NCBI RefSeq assembly: GCF_003253745.1 | Contig: NZ_MZXV01000032.1 | Span: 248,001-312,000 of the forward strand | Length of the DNA stretch: 64,000 nt | DNA from: Mesorhizobium kowhaii | GTDB taxonomy: Bacteria; Pseudomonadota; Alphaproteobacteria; Rhizobiales; Rhizobiaceae | Direction of reading: 5' to 3' | Shown: positions 1 to 7,752 of the stretch, piece after piece | How the letters are laid out: every line of letters starts with the position of its first letter | Numbering within the stretch: position 1 is the stretch's first letter | Made by a program: the position numbers and the translations under genes | The notes under the pieces: model-generated | The model's input: the letters and a program-made list of their open reading frames with translations, nothing else | Databases searched by the model: none | What the model was told of the DNA's origin: nothing

Positions 1-1
1 G

Positions 2-790
2 CCCAACATCCACAACGCCATCCACCTGATCGGCGGCGAGCCGCGGCCGTTTTCACTCGACTTCAACGGCGACTGGCATCTGGACCTCGACCGGTTGTTT
101 GCGACCTGCGATGCGCGCACGCGGGCGATCTTCCTGTCGACGCCGTCCAACCCGACCGGCTGGACCGCCTCAGATGAAGAAATGCGCGCGCTGCTCGACT
201 TCAGCCGGCGCACCGGCATCTGGATCATCTCCGACGAGGTCTACGGCCGGCTCTATTTCGACGGCGACGTTGCTCCCTCGATCCTGCAGATCGCCGAGGA
301 CGGCGACCGGGTGCTGTCGGTCAACAGCTTCTCCAAGGCCTGGGCGATGACCGGCTGGCGCATCGGCTGGCTGACGCATCCGTCCGGGGTGGCCGACCAG
401 CTCGGCGCCATGACGCAATATGTCAACAGCGGCACCGCCGCGCCAATCCAGGCCGGTGCGGTTGCAGCGATCCGCCAGGGCGAGCCGCTGGTCGAGGAGA
501 TCAGGCAACGGATCAGGACCGGCCTTGACCTCGCCTATGACAGGCTGGCGCAGATTCCAGGCGTCATCCTGCCTGCGAAACCGCGCGGCGGCATGTATGC
601 CTTCTTTGCCATGGAAGGCGAGAGCGATGCACGTCGCGCCTGCGCCAGGATTCTTGAGACGGCGCGCGTCGGGCTGGCACCCGGCCATCTCTTTGGAAGT
701 TCGGCAACGGCCTTCCTGCGGATGTGCGTGTGCCGAGAACGCGAAGAGATAGCGACCGCACTCGACCGCATGGTCGCGGCCATGAATTGA
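2..790 (+). CDS. PLP-dependent class I/II aminotransferase (5' end missing)
   Basis: C-terminal 262 residues of a fold-type I aminotransferase; the open frame runs in from the left edge, so the N-terminal part lies outside the window. Seen directly: the loop STPSNPTGW, the PLP-ring aspartate in SDEVYGRLYF, the Schiff-base lysine in SFSKAWAMTGWRIGW and a C-terminal FLRMCVC whose arginine would bind the substrate carboxylate. This pattern fits aspartate/aromatic-type aminotransferases; the exact amino acid cannot be read from sequence. It is followed 90 bp later by an amino-acid ABC binding protein and permease and then a class V aminotransferase, so it probably belongs to an amino-acid uptake/catabolism operon. 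Confidence 0.9.
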   Translation, partial: PNIHNAIHLIGGEPRPFSLDFNGDWHLDLDRLFATCDARTRAIFLSTPSNPTGWTASDEEMRALLDFSRRTGIWIISDEVYGRLYFDGDVAPSILQIAEDGDRVLSVNSFSKAWAMTGWRIGWLTHPSGVADQLGAMTQYVNSGTAAPIQAGAVAAIRQGEPLVEEIRQRIRTGLDLAYDRLAQIPGVILPAKPRGGMYAFFAMEGESDARRACARILETARVGLAPGHLFGSSATAFLRMCVCREREEIATALDRMVAAMN

Positions 791-851
791 CGCCCTGCCG
801 AAAAGTGAGGCGGCAAGAAACCGTGCGGGGCCAACCCCGCCCGATCAACAA

Positions 852-879
852 CCAGAGGGAACACCCCAGAGGGAACACC
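852..879 (+). repeat. Tandem duplication of a 14-bp Shine-Dalgarno unit
   Basis: The unit ccagagggaacacc occurs twice head to tail (852-865 and 866-879), immediately before the ATG at 881. Each copy carries an AGAGGGA ribosome-binding core; only the second is at a usable distance from the start. The duplication is exact, which suggests a recent slippage event. Confidence 0.8.
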
Positions 880-880
880 A

Positions 881-1678
881 ATGAACCTGAACCGTCGCAA
901 TCTCATTCTTCTCGCCGCCGCCATCGGCATCGCCGCTGGTCCTGCCGCCGCTTATGCCGCCGACGTGCTCAATGTCGGCGCCTACCCGACCAATCCGCCC
1001 TTCGAGTACAAGAACGAGAGCGGCACCTTCGAGGGCTTTGAAGTCGACATCGTCAACGAAGCGGCAAAGCGCGTCGGCATGACCACCGATATCGCCGACC
1101 TCGGCTTCCAGGCGCTGTTCGCCGCCACCACCTCGAAGCGCATCGATGTCGCCATCTCGTCGATCACCATCACGCCGGAGCGGCTGAAGTCGCAGTCGTT
1201 CACGCAGCCCTATTATGATTCCGACATGGGCATCGCCACCAAGACCGACAGCCCGATCAAGGCCGAAGCCGACCTCAAGGGCAAGATCGTCGGCGTGCTG
1301 TCCGGCTCGACCGGCGAAAGCTGGGTCAAGGCGCATCAGGAAGCCGACGGCTTCAGCGACGTGAAGGGCTACGACACGCAGCAGAACCTGCTGCTCGATC
1401 TCAGCGCCGGTCGCGTCGATGCGGCTGTCAGCGACATTCCGGGCATGCAGTATTCCTTCACCAAGATGAAGGACCTGACGGTCAAGGAGCGTATCAAGAC
1501 CGGTGAGCAGTACGGCCTGATGATGACCAAGGACCACCCGCTGCTCGGCAAGCTGAACGACGCGCTGACCGCGATGAAGAAGGACGGCACGCTGGCCGCC
1601 ATCCACAAGAAGTGGTTCGGCAGCGACGCGCCGGCCGATTCCTCGACCGTCAAGGAAATGCCATTGCCGAAGGCCTGA
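881..1678 (+). CDS. Amino-acid ABC transporter substrate-binding protein (family 3)
   Basis: A 265-residue periplasmic solute-binding protein of the polar amino-acid family (SBP_bac_3). The N-terminus has a twin-arginine-like start (NRRNLILL), a hydrophobic core and an AxA cleavage site near residue 27, so it should be exported. Family marks include the early VGAYPTNPPFEY ligand-binding stretch, GFEVDI, and the AVSDIPG / GLMMTKDHPLL segments of the second lobe. A duplicated Shine-Dalgarno precedes the ATG. A permease gene follows after a stem-loop at 1701-1735. The ligand is not determinable; flanking aminotransferases favour an amino acid or related amine. Confidence 0.9.
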   Translation: MNLNRRNLILLAAAIGIAAGPAAAYAADVLNVGAYPTNPPFEYKNESGTFEGFEVDIVNEAAKRVGMTTDIADLGFQALFAATTSKRIDVAISSITITPERLKSQSFTQPYYDSDMGIATKTDSPIKAEADLKGKIVGVLSGSTGESWVKAHQEADGFSDVKGYDTQQNLLLDLSAGRVDAAVSDIPGMQYSFTKMKDLTVKERIKTGEQYGLMMTKDHPLLGKLNDALTAMKKDGTLAAIHKKWFGSDAPADSSTVKEMPLPKA

Positions 1679-1700
1679 GCGGCGACTGACAGAACGCAGG

Positions 1701-1735
1701 CGTGCCGGCTCGAAAGGCCGGCACGTCCCGTTTTC
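1701..1735 (+). terminator. Stem-loop after the binding-protein gene
   Basis: A perfect 9-bp stem (CGTGCCGGC / GCCGGCACG, 1701-1709 with 1717-1725) with a 7-nt loop, followed by tcccgttttc. It sits between the binding protein and its permease. Such partial terminators or 3'-end stabilisers typically let the binding protein be made in excess over the membrane subunits; that role is inferred. Confidence 0.65.
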
Positions 1736-1839
1736 ATCGATGATCCTTCCCGGAGCCGCAGCCGATGCGGCGAAACCGATTTCGGTGTTCGGGTCTTGCT
1801 CTCGCGTCACGGGACGCAAAACGGTTCGGGAACGCTCCC

Positions 1840-2514
1840 ATGTCGCTGCTGGACACCTTCTTCAACCCCGATGTCATCATGTCCAGCCTGCCGGCGCTGC
1901 TGCGCGGCTTCCTGAACACGCTGCTGCTCGGCATCCTGAGCATCGGCATCGGCATCCCCATCGGCCTGGGAATCAGCCTGGTGCGGCTCTACGCGCCAAA
2001 GCCGCTGCGGTGGCTCGCAGTCGGCTACACCGACATCTTCCGTGCCTTACCGGTGCTGGTCGTGCTGATCCTGATCTACTACGCGCTGCCGTTCCTCGGC
2101 ATCCGCCTGTCGTCCTGGGCCTCCGCGGTGACGGCGTTCGCCTTCATCATGTCGGCCTATTCGGCCGAGGTGTTCCGCTCCGGCATCGAGAGCATCCCGC
2201 GCGGCCAGTTCGAGGCGTCGCAGGCGCTTGGCCTGCCGTTCCTGCTGACCTTGCGCAAGGTGGTGCTGCCGCAAGCGATCCGCGTGGTCATCCCGCCGAT
2301 GACAAGCAACTGCGTCTCGATGTTCAAGGACACCTCGCTCGCCTCGACCGTGGCGCTGCCGGAACTCCTGAAGGAAGCGACCAATGCGCAGTCGCTCTAC
2401 GCCAACCCGTCGCCGCTGATCGGCGCAGCACTTGTCTATCTCATCTTCCTCTGGCCGATGGTCCGCCTCGTCAGCCTGCTTGAGGAACGCTTCAAGACCG
2501 AGAAGACGCGCTGA
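1840..2514 (+). CDS. Amino-acid ABC transporter permease (HisM/GlnP type)
   Basis: A 224-residue inner-membrane permease of the polar amino-acid ABC family. It begins with the TM segment [20 protein letters not shown], has the family loop [20 protein letters not shown] (the EAA motif that docks on the ATPase), and ends with a hydrophobic segment and a basic tail. I chose the ATG at 1840 because the open frame upstream is unlike the family and lacks hydrophobic sequence; a GGGA lies about 7 bases upstream. Only one permease gene is present, so it would act as a homodimer or with a partner encoded elsewhere. No cognate ATPase gene is visible downstream; it may lie left of the window. Confidence 0.88.
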   Translation: MSLLDTFFNPDVIMSSLPALLRGFLNTLLLGILSIGIGIPIGLGISLVRLYAPKPLRWLAVGYTDIFRALPVLVVLILIYYALPFLGIRLSSWASAVTAFAFIMSAYSAEVFRSGIESIPRGQFEASQALGLPFLLTLRKVVLPQAIRVVIPPMTSNCVSMFKDTSLASTVALPELLKEATNAQSLYANPSPLIGAALVYLIFLWPMVRLVSLLEERFKTEKTR

Positions 2515-2561
2515 CCTCGCCAACCGATCCCACCCGCCAAGCACTTCGCAGGAGCCTGCCC

Positions 2562-3851
2562 GTGAACAAGCATCAAACCGACAATGCGAACGCCACCGCG
2601 TTCCCCGTCGACACCATCCGCGCCATGTTTCCAGCCCTGCAGCGGGCCGGCGATTTCATCTTCATGGACAATGCCGCCGGTGCGCAGATCCCGCAAAGCG
2701 TGCTCGACGCGGTGACCAACCATCTGGTTTCGCACAATGTGCAGCGCGGCGGCCGCTATGGCCGCAGCGTCACCGTCGACCAGTCGGTCGCCGATGCGCG
2801 CGAGAGCGTGGCGTTGCTGATCAATGCCACCAGCCCGGCCGAAATCTGCTTCGGCATGAACGCCACCTCGTTCATCCGCCTGGTCAGCCTCGGCATCGGT
2901 CAGATGCTTTCCAAACATCCAGATGAGGGGCGCGACGAGATTGTCATCACCGACATGGACCACGATGCCAACATCGCCACCTGGCTGGCGCTGGAGTCCG
3001 CCGGCGCCAAGTTCAAATGGTGGCGGATGCGCGAGGACGGCAATCTGCATGTCGACGATCTGCGGCCGCTGGTTTCCGACCGCACCCGCCTCGTCGCCTG
3101 CACGGTCACGGCGCATTCGATCGGCTCGATCGTCGACGTCGCTTCCGTTGCGGGGATCGCCCACGCGGCCGGCGCGGAGGTGTTCCTCGACTGCGTGCAT
3201 TACGGGCCGCACGGGCTGATCGACGTGCAGGCCTGGGACTGCGACTACCTCGTCTGTTCCGGTTACAAGAATTTCTCGCCGCATATGGGCTTCCTGTGGG
3301 GCCGCTTCGAAACGCTGAAGCGGCTGCCGACCTTCCGCGAGGATTTCATCCCCGACGAGCCACCCTACAAGGTTGAGGCCGGCACCTTCATCTACGAGAA
3401 CGTCTCGGGCATGGATGCGGCCGTGCAGTATCTCGAACTGATCGGCCGCAATCTCGCGCCATCCAACAACCGCTCGCGCCGCGACAACATCGTCGCCGGC
3501 ATGGGCGCCATCCGCGACTATGAGCTGGTGCTGGCGCGCGAGATGCTCGCCGTGCTCAAGGATTGCGGCGCGACGATCTACGGCGTTGCCGACGAAGCCC
3601 GCATCACCGAACGCGTACCGACCTTCTGCTTCAACATCGGCAAGCTGTCCCCGCAAAGGATCGTCGAGGAAATGGCCGACATGCAGATCGGCATCCGCGA
3701 CGGCCACATGTACGCGCCGCGGCTGATGAAGCGGCTCAACCTCTCGATGGGCAGCGGCGCCATCCGCGCCTCGCTGGTCCATTACAACACTGTCGAAGAG
3801 GTCAGGCGCTTCGGCGAGGCGCTGCGCGCCATCATCGCCAAGCTGTCGTAA
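2562..3851 (+). CDS. Class V aminotransferase / cysteine-desulfurase-like protein
   Basis: A 429-residue PLP enzyme of aminotransferase class V (SufS/CsdA superfamily). Visible marks: FMDNAAG near residue 35, the PLP-stacking His in [11 protein letters not shown] (H134), the PLP-N1 Asp in [13 protein letters not shown] (D210) and the Schiff-base Lys in [12 protein letters not shown] (K236). The SufS active-site cysteine loop (RxGxHCA) is not present near the C-terminus; the corresponding region reads [22 protein letters not shown], so a true cysteine desulfurase role is doubtful. It starts 47 bp after the permease and probably shares its operon, which suggests action on the imported amino compound. 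Confidence 0.85.
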   Translation: MNKHQTDNANATAFPVDTIRAMFPALQRAGDFIFMDNAAGAQIPQSVLDAVTNHLVSHNVQRGGRYGRSVTVDQSVADARESVALLINATSPAEICFGMNATSFIRLVSLGIGQMLSKHPDEGRDEIVITDMDHDANIATWLALESAGAKFKWWRMREDGNLHVDDLRPLVSDRTRLVACTVTAHSIGSIVDVASVAGIAHAAGAEVFLDCVHYGPHGLIDVQAWDCDYLVCSGYKNFSPHMGFLWGRFETLKRLPTFREDFIPDEPPYKVEAGTFIYENVSGMDAAVQYLELIGRNLAPSNNRSRRDNIVAGMGAIRDYELVLAREMLAVLKDCGATIYGVADEARITERVPTFCFNIGKLSPQRIVEEMADMQIGIRDGHMYAPRLMKRLNLSMGSGAIRASLVHYNTVEEVRRFGEALRAIIAKLS

Positions 3852-3862
3852 GCGGCTTGGCC

Positions 3863-3966
3863 TAAAGCGCGTCGCGTCGAAACGGATTCATGCGACGCGC
3901 TTTAAGTCTTTGTTTCCATGCATGTCGTTGCCTCAAAACCGGGGCCAATTTTTGAGCGACATGAAT
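3863..3966. repeat. RIME-like palindromic intergenic repeat, two hairpins
   Basis: First hairpin: a perfect 13-bp stem TAAAGCGCGTCGC / GCGACGCGCTTTA (3863-3875 with 3892-3904). Second hairpin: an imperfect stem built from atgtcgttgcctcaaaa and tttttgagcgacat (about 3922-3963). This two-hairpin layout and wording match the dispersed palindromic elements common between genes in Mesorhizobium and other rhizobia. A diverged partial copy lies at 19025-19063. Confidence 0.75.
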
Positions 3967-3982
3967 TAGGGTGTGTTGAGAG

Positions 3983-4096
3983 TCAGGTCAGGCCGAGTCG
4001 AGAATGGTGGCTTCCGAGAACCGGAGCGGAGCGTACTTAAAGTACGTGAGCACCGGAAGCGCAGGAACCCGCCATTCGCAGGCCGGCCTCACCTGA
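3983..4096. repeat. Second long imperfect palindrome (about 114 bp)
   Basis: Outer arms tcaggtcaggccg (3983-3995) and cggcctcacctga (4084-4096) differ by one base from perfect inversion. Inner arms run from gaatggtgg (4002) to cgccattc (4077), with the apex near the complementary gtac/gtac around 4036. The whole unit would fold into one long hairpin in RNA. It abuts the preceding palindrome, so the 261-bp convergent gap between two operons is almost entirely repeat. It may end transcription from both sides. Confidence 0.7.
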
Positions 4097-4112
4097 ATAT
4101 CGACACGCCCGG

Positions 4113-4943
4113 TCAGGCGGCCTTCTTTTTGGCCAGCCTCGCCTTGATCGAGGCGACGTCGGCGCGTGGCGTCGCCGCGAAAAGCGTCCTGGTGTAGCTG
4201 TGCTTGGGGTCGGCGAAGACCTCCTCGCGCGAGCCGTATTCGACCGCCTCGCCGAAATACATCACCATCACATCGTCGGCGATATAGCGCACCACGGACA
4301 GGTCGTGGCTGATGAAGACATAGGTCAGCTGGAACTCGTCCTGCAGGTCGGCGAGCAGGTTCAGCACCTGCGCCTGCACCGACAGATCGAGCGCCGAGAC
4401 CGGCTCGTCGAGCACGAGCAGGCTTGGGTTGAGCATCAGCGCGCGGGCAATGGCGATGCGCTGCCGCTGGCCACCCGAGAACATGTGCGGATAGCGGTTG
4501 TAGTGCTCGGGTCCGAGACCGACCTTCTTCAGCATCTTCATGGCCAGGTCGCGCCGCTCGGCGGCCGGCTTGTCGGTGTTGATCAGCAGCGGTTCGCCGA
4601 GCACGTCGCCGATCTTCTGGCGCGGATTGAGCGATCCGTAGGGGTTCTGGAAGACGATCTGCACCTTGCGGCGCATTTCCTTCGTCAATCCGTTCTTGGC
4701 GATGTCGACCTTGTTGCCGTCGATGAACAGCTCGCCTGATGTTGCCGGATCGATCAGCGTGATGATGCGGGCAAGCGTCGACTTGCCACAGCCGCTTTCG
4801 CCGACGATGGCCAGCGTCTTGCCCTTGTCGACGCTGAAGGAGACGCCCTTGACCGCGTGCACCGTGCGCTGGCCGCGGAACAGGCCGCCACCGATATGGT
4901 AGTCGCGCACGATGTTCTTGCCTTCTACGACCTTGATGCTCAT
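4113..4943 (-). CDS. dppF: Dipeptide ABC transporter ATP-binding subunit DppF
   Basis: A 276-residue ABC ATPase of the oligopeptide/dipeptide class. Walker A is VGESGCGKST, the Q-loop is FQNPYGSLNPRQ, the signature is FSGGQRQRIAIARAL and Walker B is LLVLDEPVSALD, followed by the switch His in VFISHDLSVV. The C-terminus has the oligopeptide-type extension. The start overlaps the stop of dppD by ATGA, so the two ATPases are translationally coupled and should form the DppD/DppF heterodimer at the inner membrane. It is the last gene of dppABCDF; two palindromic repeats follow. Confidence 0.93.
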   Translation of the reverse strand: MSIKVVEGKNIVRDYHIGGGLFRGQRTVHAVKGVSFSVDKGKTLAIVGESGCGKSTLARIITLIDPATSGELFIDGNKVDIAKNGLTKEMRRKVQIVFQNPYGSLNPRQKIGDVLGEPLLINTDKPAAERRDLAMKMLKKVGLGPEHYNRYPHMFSGGQRQRIAIARALMLNPSLLVLDEPVSALDLSVQAQVLNLLADLQDEFQLTYVFISHDLSVVRYIADDVMVMYFGEAVEYGSREEVFADPKHSYTRTLFAATPRADVASIKARLAKKKAA

Positions 4944-5791
4944 GCGGCGGCTCCCGAGGGCGCCGGCTCGAAGAGCATGTCGGACACTGTTGGTAGCCGG
5001 TCGCCGACGGCATTTTCCGGCAGCGCCGACAAAAGCGCGCGCGTGTAATTACTCTTCGGCGATTCAAACAGCGACAACACGTCGGCCTCTTCCATCTTGC
5101 GGCCCTTGTACTGGACGATGACACGGTCGGCGGTCTCGGCCACCACGCCCATATTGTGGGTGATCATGATCAGGCCCATGCCGTATTTAGCCTGCAGCGA
5201 GACCAGCAGATCGAGGATCTGTTTCTGGATGGTGACGTCGAGCGCCGTCGTCGGCTCGTCGGCAATCAGCAGCTTCGGATTGCAGGCAATGGCGATGGCG
5301 ATCATGACGCGCTGGCACTGGCCGCCCGACATCTGGTGCGGGAACGAATTCAGCCGGTCGGCCGGCTCAGAAATGCCGACCTGCTGCAGAAGTTCGATGG
5401 CGCGGGCCCGGCGCTGCGCACCGTCCATACCCATATGGAAACGCAGCACCTCCTCGATCTGGAAGCCGATGGTGAAGCAGGGATTGAGGCTGGCCATCGG
5501 CTCCTGGAAGATCATCGACATGTCCTTACCGACGATCTTGCGGCGGTCGGCCGGGCTCATCTTCAGGAGATCGCGGCCATTGAAGCTCATGCGGTCGGCG
5601 GTGACCGTGGCCGTCCACGGCAGCAGGCCCATCACCGCCAGCATCGAGACCGACTTGCCGGAGCCGGATTCACCGACGATGGCCAGCACTTCGCGCTCGT
5701 CGACATGCAGCGAGACGCCGTCGACCGCCCGGAACGAACCTGACGCGGTCTGGAATTCGACGACGAGATTCTGGATCTCGAGCAGCGCCAT
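4940..5791 (-). CDS. dppD: Dipeptide ABC transporter ATP-binding subunit DppD
   Basis: A 283-residue ABC ATPase. It carries Walker A VGESGSGKS, the Q-loop FQEPMASLNP typical of the Dpp/Opp D subunit, the signature MSGGQCQRVMIAIAIA (GQC instead of the usual GQR/GQQ), Walker B LLIADEPTTALD and the switch His MITHNMGVV. The start at 5791 gives MALLEIQNLVVEF and overlaps the dppC stop (TGATG); the longer open frame upstream lies inside dppC and is rejected. It pairs with DppF to drive dipeptide import. Confidence 0.93.
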   Translation of the reverse strand: MALLEIQNLVVEFQTASGSFRAVDGVSLHVDEREVLAIVGESGSGKSVSMLAVMGLLPWTATVTADRMSFNGRDLLKMSPADRRKIVGKDMSMIFQEPMASLNPCFTIGFQIEEVLRFHMGMDGAQRRARAIELLQQVGISEPADRLNSFPHQMSGGQCQRVMIAIAIACNPKLLIADEPTTALDVTIQKQILDLLVSLQAKYGMGLIMITHNMGVVAETADRVIVQYKGRKMEEADVLSLFESPKSNYTRALLSALPENAVGDRLPTVSDMLFEPAPSGAAA

Positions 5792-6702
5792 CACGATCTC
5801 CTCAGTTTCGGATCGAGCGCGTCGCGCAGACCGTCGCCGATCAGATTGATGGCGAGCACGGTGATCAGGATCGCAAGGCCGGGGAAGGTCACCACCCACC
5901 AGGCGCGCAGGATGAATTCACGCGCCGAAGCGAGCATCGTGCCCCATTCCGGCGTCGGCGGCTGTGCACCGAGGCCGAGGAAGCCGAGGGCAGCCGCTTC
6001 GAGAATGGCGTTGGAGAACGACAAGGTGCCCTGGACGATCAGCGGTCCCAGGCAATTCGGCAGGATGGTGCGAAGCATCAGCCTGATATGGCCGGCGCCG
6101 GCAACCTTTGCCGCCACGACATATTCGCGGCTCTTCTCCGCCATCACGGCAGCGCGCACCAGCCGTGCGAAATGCGGCTGCAGGACAAGCGCAATAGCCA
6201 GCATCGCATTGAACAGGCCCGGGCCAAGGATGGTGACCAGGACGAGCGCCAGGAGCAGCGACGGGAACGCCAGGATGAGGTCCATCAAGCGCATGATCGC
6301 CACGTCGACCCAGCCGCGAAAATAGCCGGCCAGCAGACCGAGCGTGATGCCGCCGGTGAGCGCCAGCGTGACCACGACCGCGCCGATGAGCAGCGAAAAG
6401 CGCGCGCCGTAGAGCAGGCGCGAAAGGATGTCGCGGCCGACCGGATCGGTGCCGAGCAGATATTGCGCGCTGCCGCCGGCCTGCCAGGCCGGAGGCCTCA
6501 GAAACGCGGTCTTGTCCTGAATGTCGGGAGCATGGGGCGCGAGCAGCGGCGCAAACAGCGCCGCCAGCACCAGCAGGATGAAGACGAACAGGCCGATTAC
6601 GGCGCCACGATTGACCGAGAAATAGTGCCAGAAGGTCCTGAAGCCGGTCAGGCGGTCAGGGTTGCCGGCGGCCATTGGGGCGATTTCGGTCGACTGGCTC
6701 AT
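5791..6702 (-). CDS. dppC: Dipeptide ABC transporter permease DppC
   Basis: A 303-residue inner-membrane permease with a cytoplasmic N-terminus, a first TM segment (AVIGLFVFILLVLAALFAPL), the periplasmic LLGTDPVGRDILSRLLYGAR block diagnostic of DppC/OppC, and the EAA loop YVVAAKVAGAGHIRLMLRTI. Five to six TM segments are visible. The ATG at 6702 overlaps the dppB stop, and the longer frame upstream is inside dppB. It forms the translocation pore with DppB. Confidence 0.93.
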   Translation of the reverse strand: MSQSTEIAPMAAGNPDRLTGFRTFWHYFSVNRGAVIGLFVFILLVLAALFAPLLAPHAPDIQDKTAFLRPPAWQAGGSAQYLLGTDPVGRDILSRLLYGARFSLLIGAVVVTLALTGGITLGLLAGYFRGWVDVAIMRLMDLILAFPSLLLALVLVTILGPGLFNAMLAIALVLQPHFARLVRAAVMAEKSREYVVAAKVAGAGHIRLMLRTILPNCLGPLIVQGTLSFSNAILEAAALGFLGLGAQPPTPEWGTMLASAREFILRAWWVVTFPGLAILITVLAINLIGDGLRDALDPKLRRS

Positions 6703-7709
6703 CACGCGGCCCGTATGCGCGGGTTGATGACGGCGTAGAGCACGTCGACGATGAGGTTCACGGCCATGACGATGAGGGCGATCAAAAGCAAACCTGACTG
6801 CACGACGACATAGTCGCGCTTGAAGATGGAATCGACCATCCACTTGCCGATGCCCGGCCAGGCAAAGATGGTTTCGGTGAGGATGGCGCCGGCAAGCAGC
6901 GTGCCGACCTGCAGGCCGATGGTGGTGACCACAGGGATGAGCGCATTGCGCAACGCATGCAGGCCGACCACCCTCGACGGCGACAGGCCCTTGGCGCGCG
7001 CCGTGCGGACATAGTCCTCACCGAGAACTTCCAGCATGGCCGAACGCGTCTGGCGGGCGATCACCGCCAGCGGAATGGTGCCGAGCACGATCGCCGGCAG
7101 CACCAGGTGGCTCAACGCCGAGCGGAACGCATCCCATTTGCCATAGAGTAAGGTATCAATGGTCATGAAGCCGGTGATCGGCTTGAAGAAGAACTGCAGG
7201 CCGATGCGGCCCGAAACCGGTGTCCAGCCGAGGTAGCCGGAGAAGAAGATGATCAGCAGCAGGCCCCACCAGAAGATCGGCATGGAATAGCCGACGAGCG
7301 CCGTGCCCATGAGCGACTGATCGAACCACGAGCCGCGCTTGACCGCCGCGAAGATGCCGGCTGGAATGCCGAGCACCATGGCGAAAATCATGGCGAAGAA
7401 CGACAGTTCCATCGTTGCCGGAAAGAGGATCTTGAACTCTTCCATCACCGGGCGCTTGGACGAGATCGAGACCCCGAAATCACCGGTCACGACCTCACCG
7501 ACATAGCGTGCATATTGCTGCCAGATTGGCAGATTGTAGCCGAACTGTTCCTTGAGCTCCTCGTAACGCGCCGGCGCCACGCCGTGTTCGCCGGCCATGG
7601 CAAGGATGGGATCGCCAGGCAGCAGTCTGACGAAGGCGAAGGCACAGATGGTGATGCCGACAAGCGTCGGGATCAAAAGTGCAATTCTGTGGAGTATATA
7701 TTTGAGCAT
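6702..7709 (-). CDS. dppB: Dipeptide ABC transporter permease DppB
   Basis: A 335-residue permease beginning MLKYILHRIALLIPTLVGI, the classic DppB/OppB first TM helix, followed by the FVRLLPGDP motif. The EAA loop reads YVRTARAKGLSPSRVVGLHA and is followed by the ALIPVVTTIGLQVGTLLAG helix. Length and order match the family. It lies 43 bp downstream of dppA and its stop overlaps the start of dppC, so BCDF are one translationally coupled unit behind the binding protein. Confidence 0.93.
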   Translation of the reverse strand: MLKYILHRIALLIPTLVGITICAFAFVRLLPGDPILAMAGEHGVAPARYEELKEQFGYNLPIWQQYARYVGEVVTGDFGVSISSKRPVMEEFKILFPATMELSFFAMIFAMVLGIPAGIFAAVKRGSWFDQSLMGTALVGYSMPIFWWGLLLIIFFSGYLGWTPVSGRIGLQFFFKPITGFMTIDTLLYGKWDAFRSALSHLVLPAIVLGTIPLAVIARQTRSAMLEVLGEDYVRTARAKGLSPSRVVGLHALRNALIPVVTTIGLQVGTLLAGAILTETIFAWPGIGKWMVDSIFKRDYVVVQSGLLLIALIVMAVNLIVDVLYAVINPRIRAA

Positions 7710-7752
7710 GGCGAAGGGGGCGGCGCTCTATGGCGCCGCCCCACTCAATTTC

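Noticed and set aside
2562-3851. Calling the class V aminotransferase a true SufS cysteine desulfurase
   Set aside because: The catalytic cysteine loop of SufS is not present near the C-terminus, and no suf or isc genes are adjacent.
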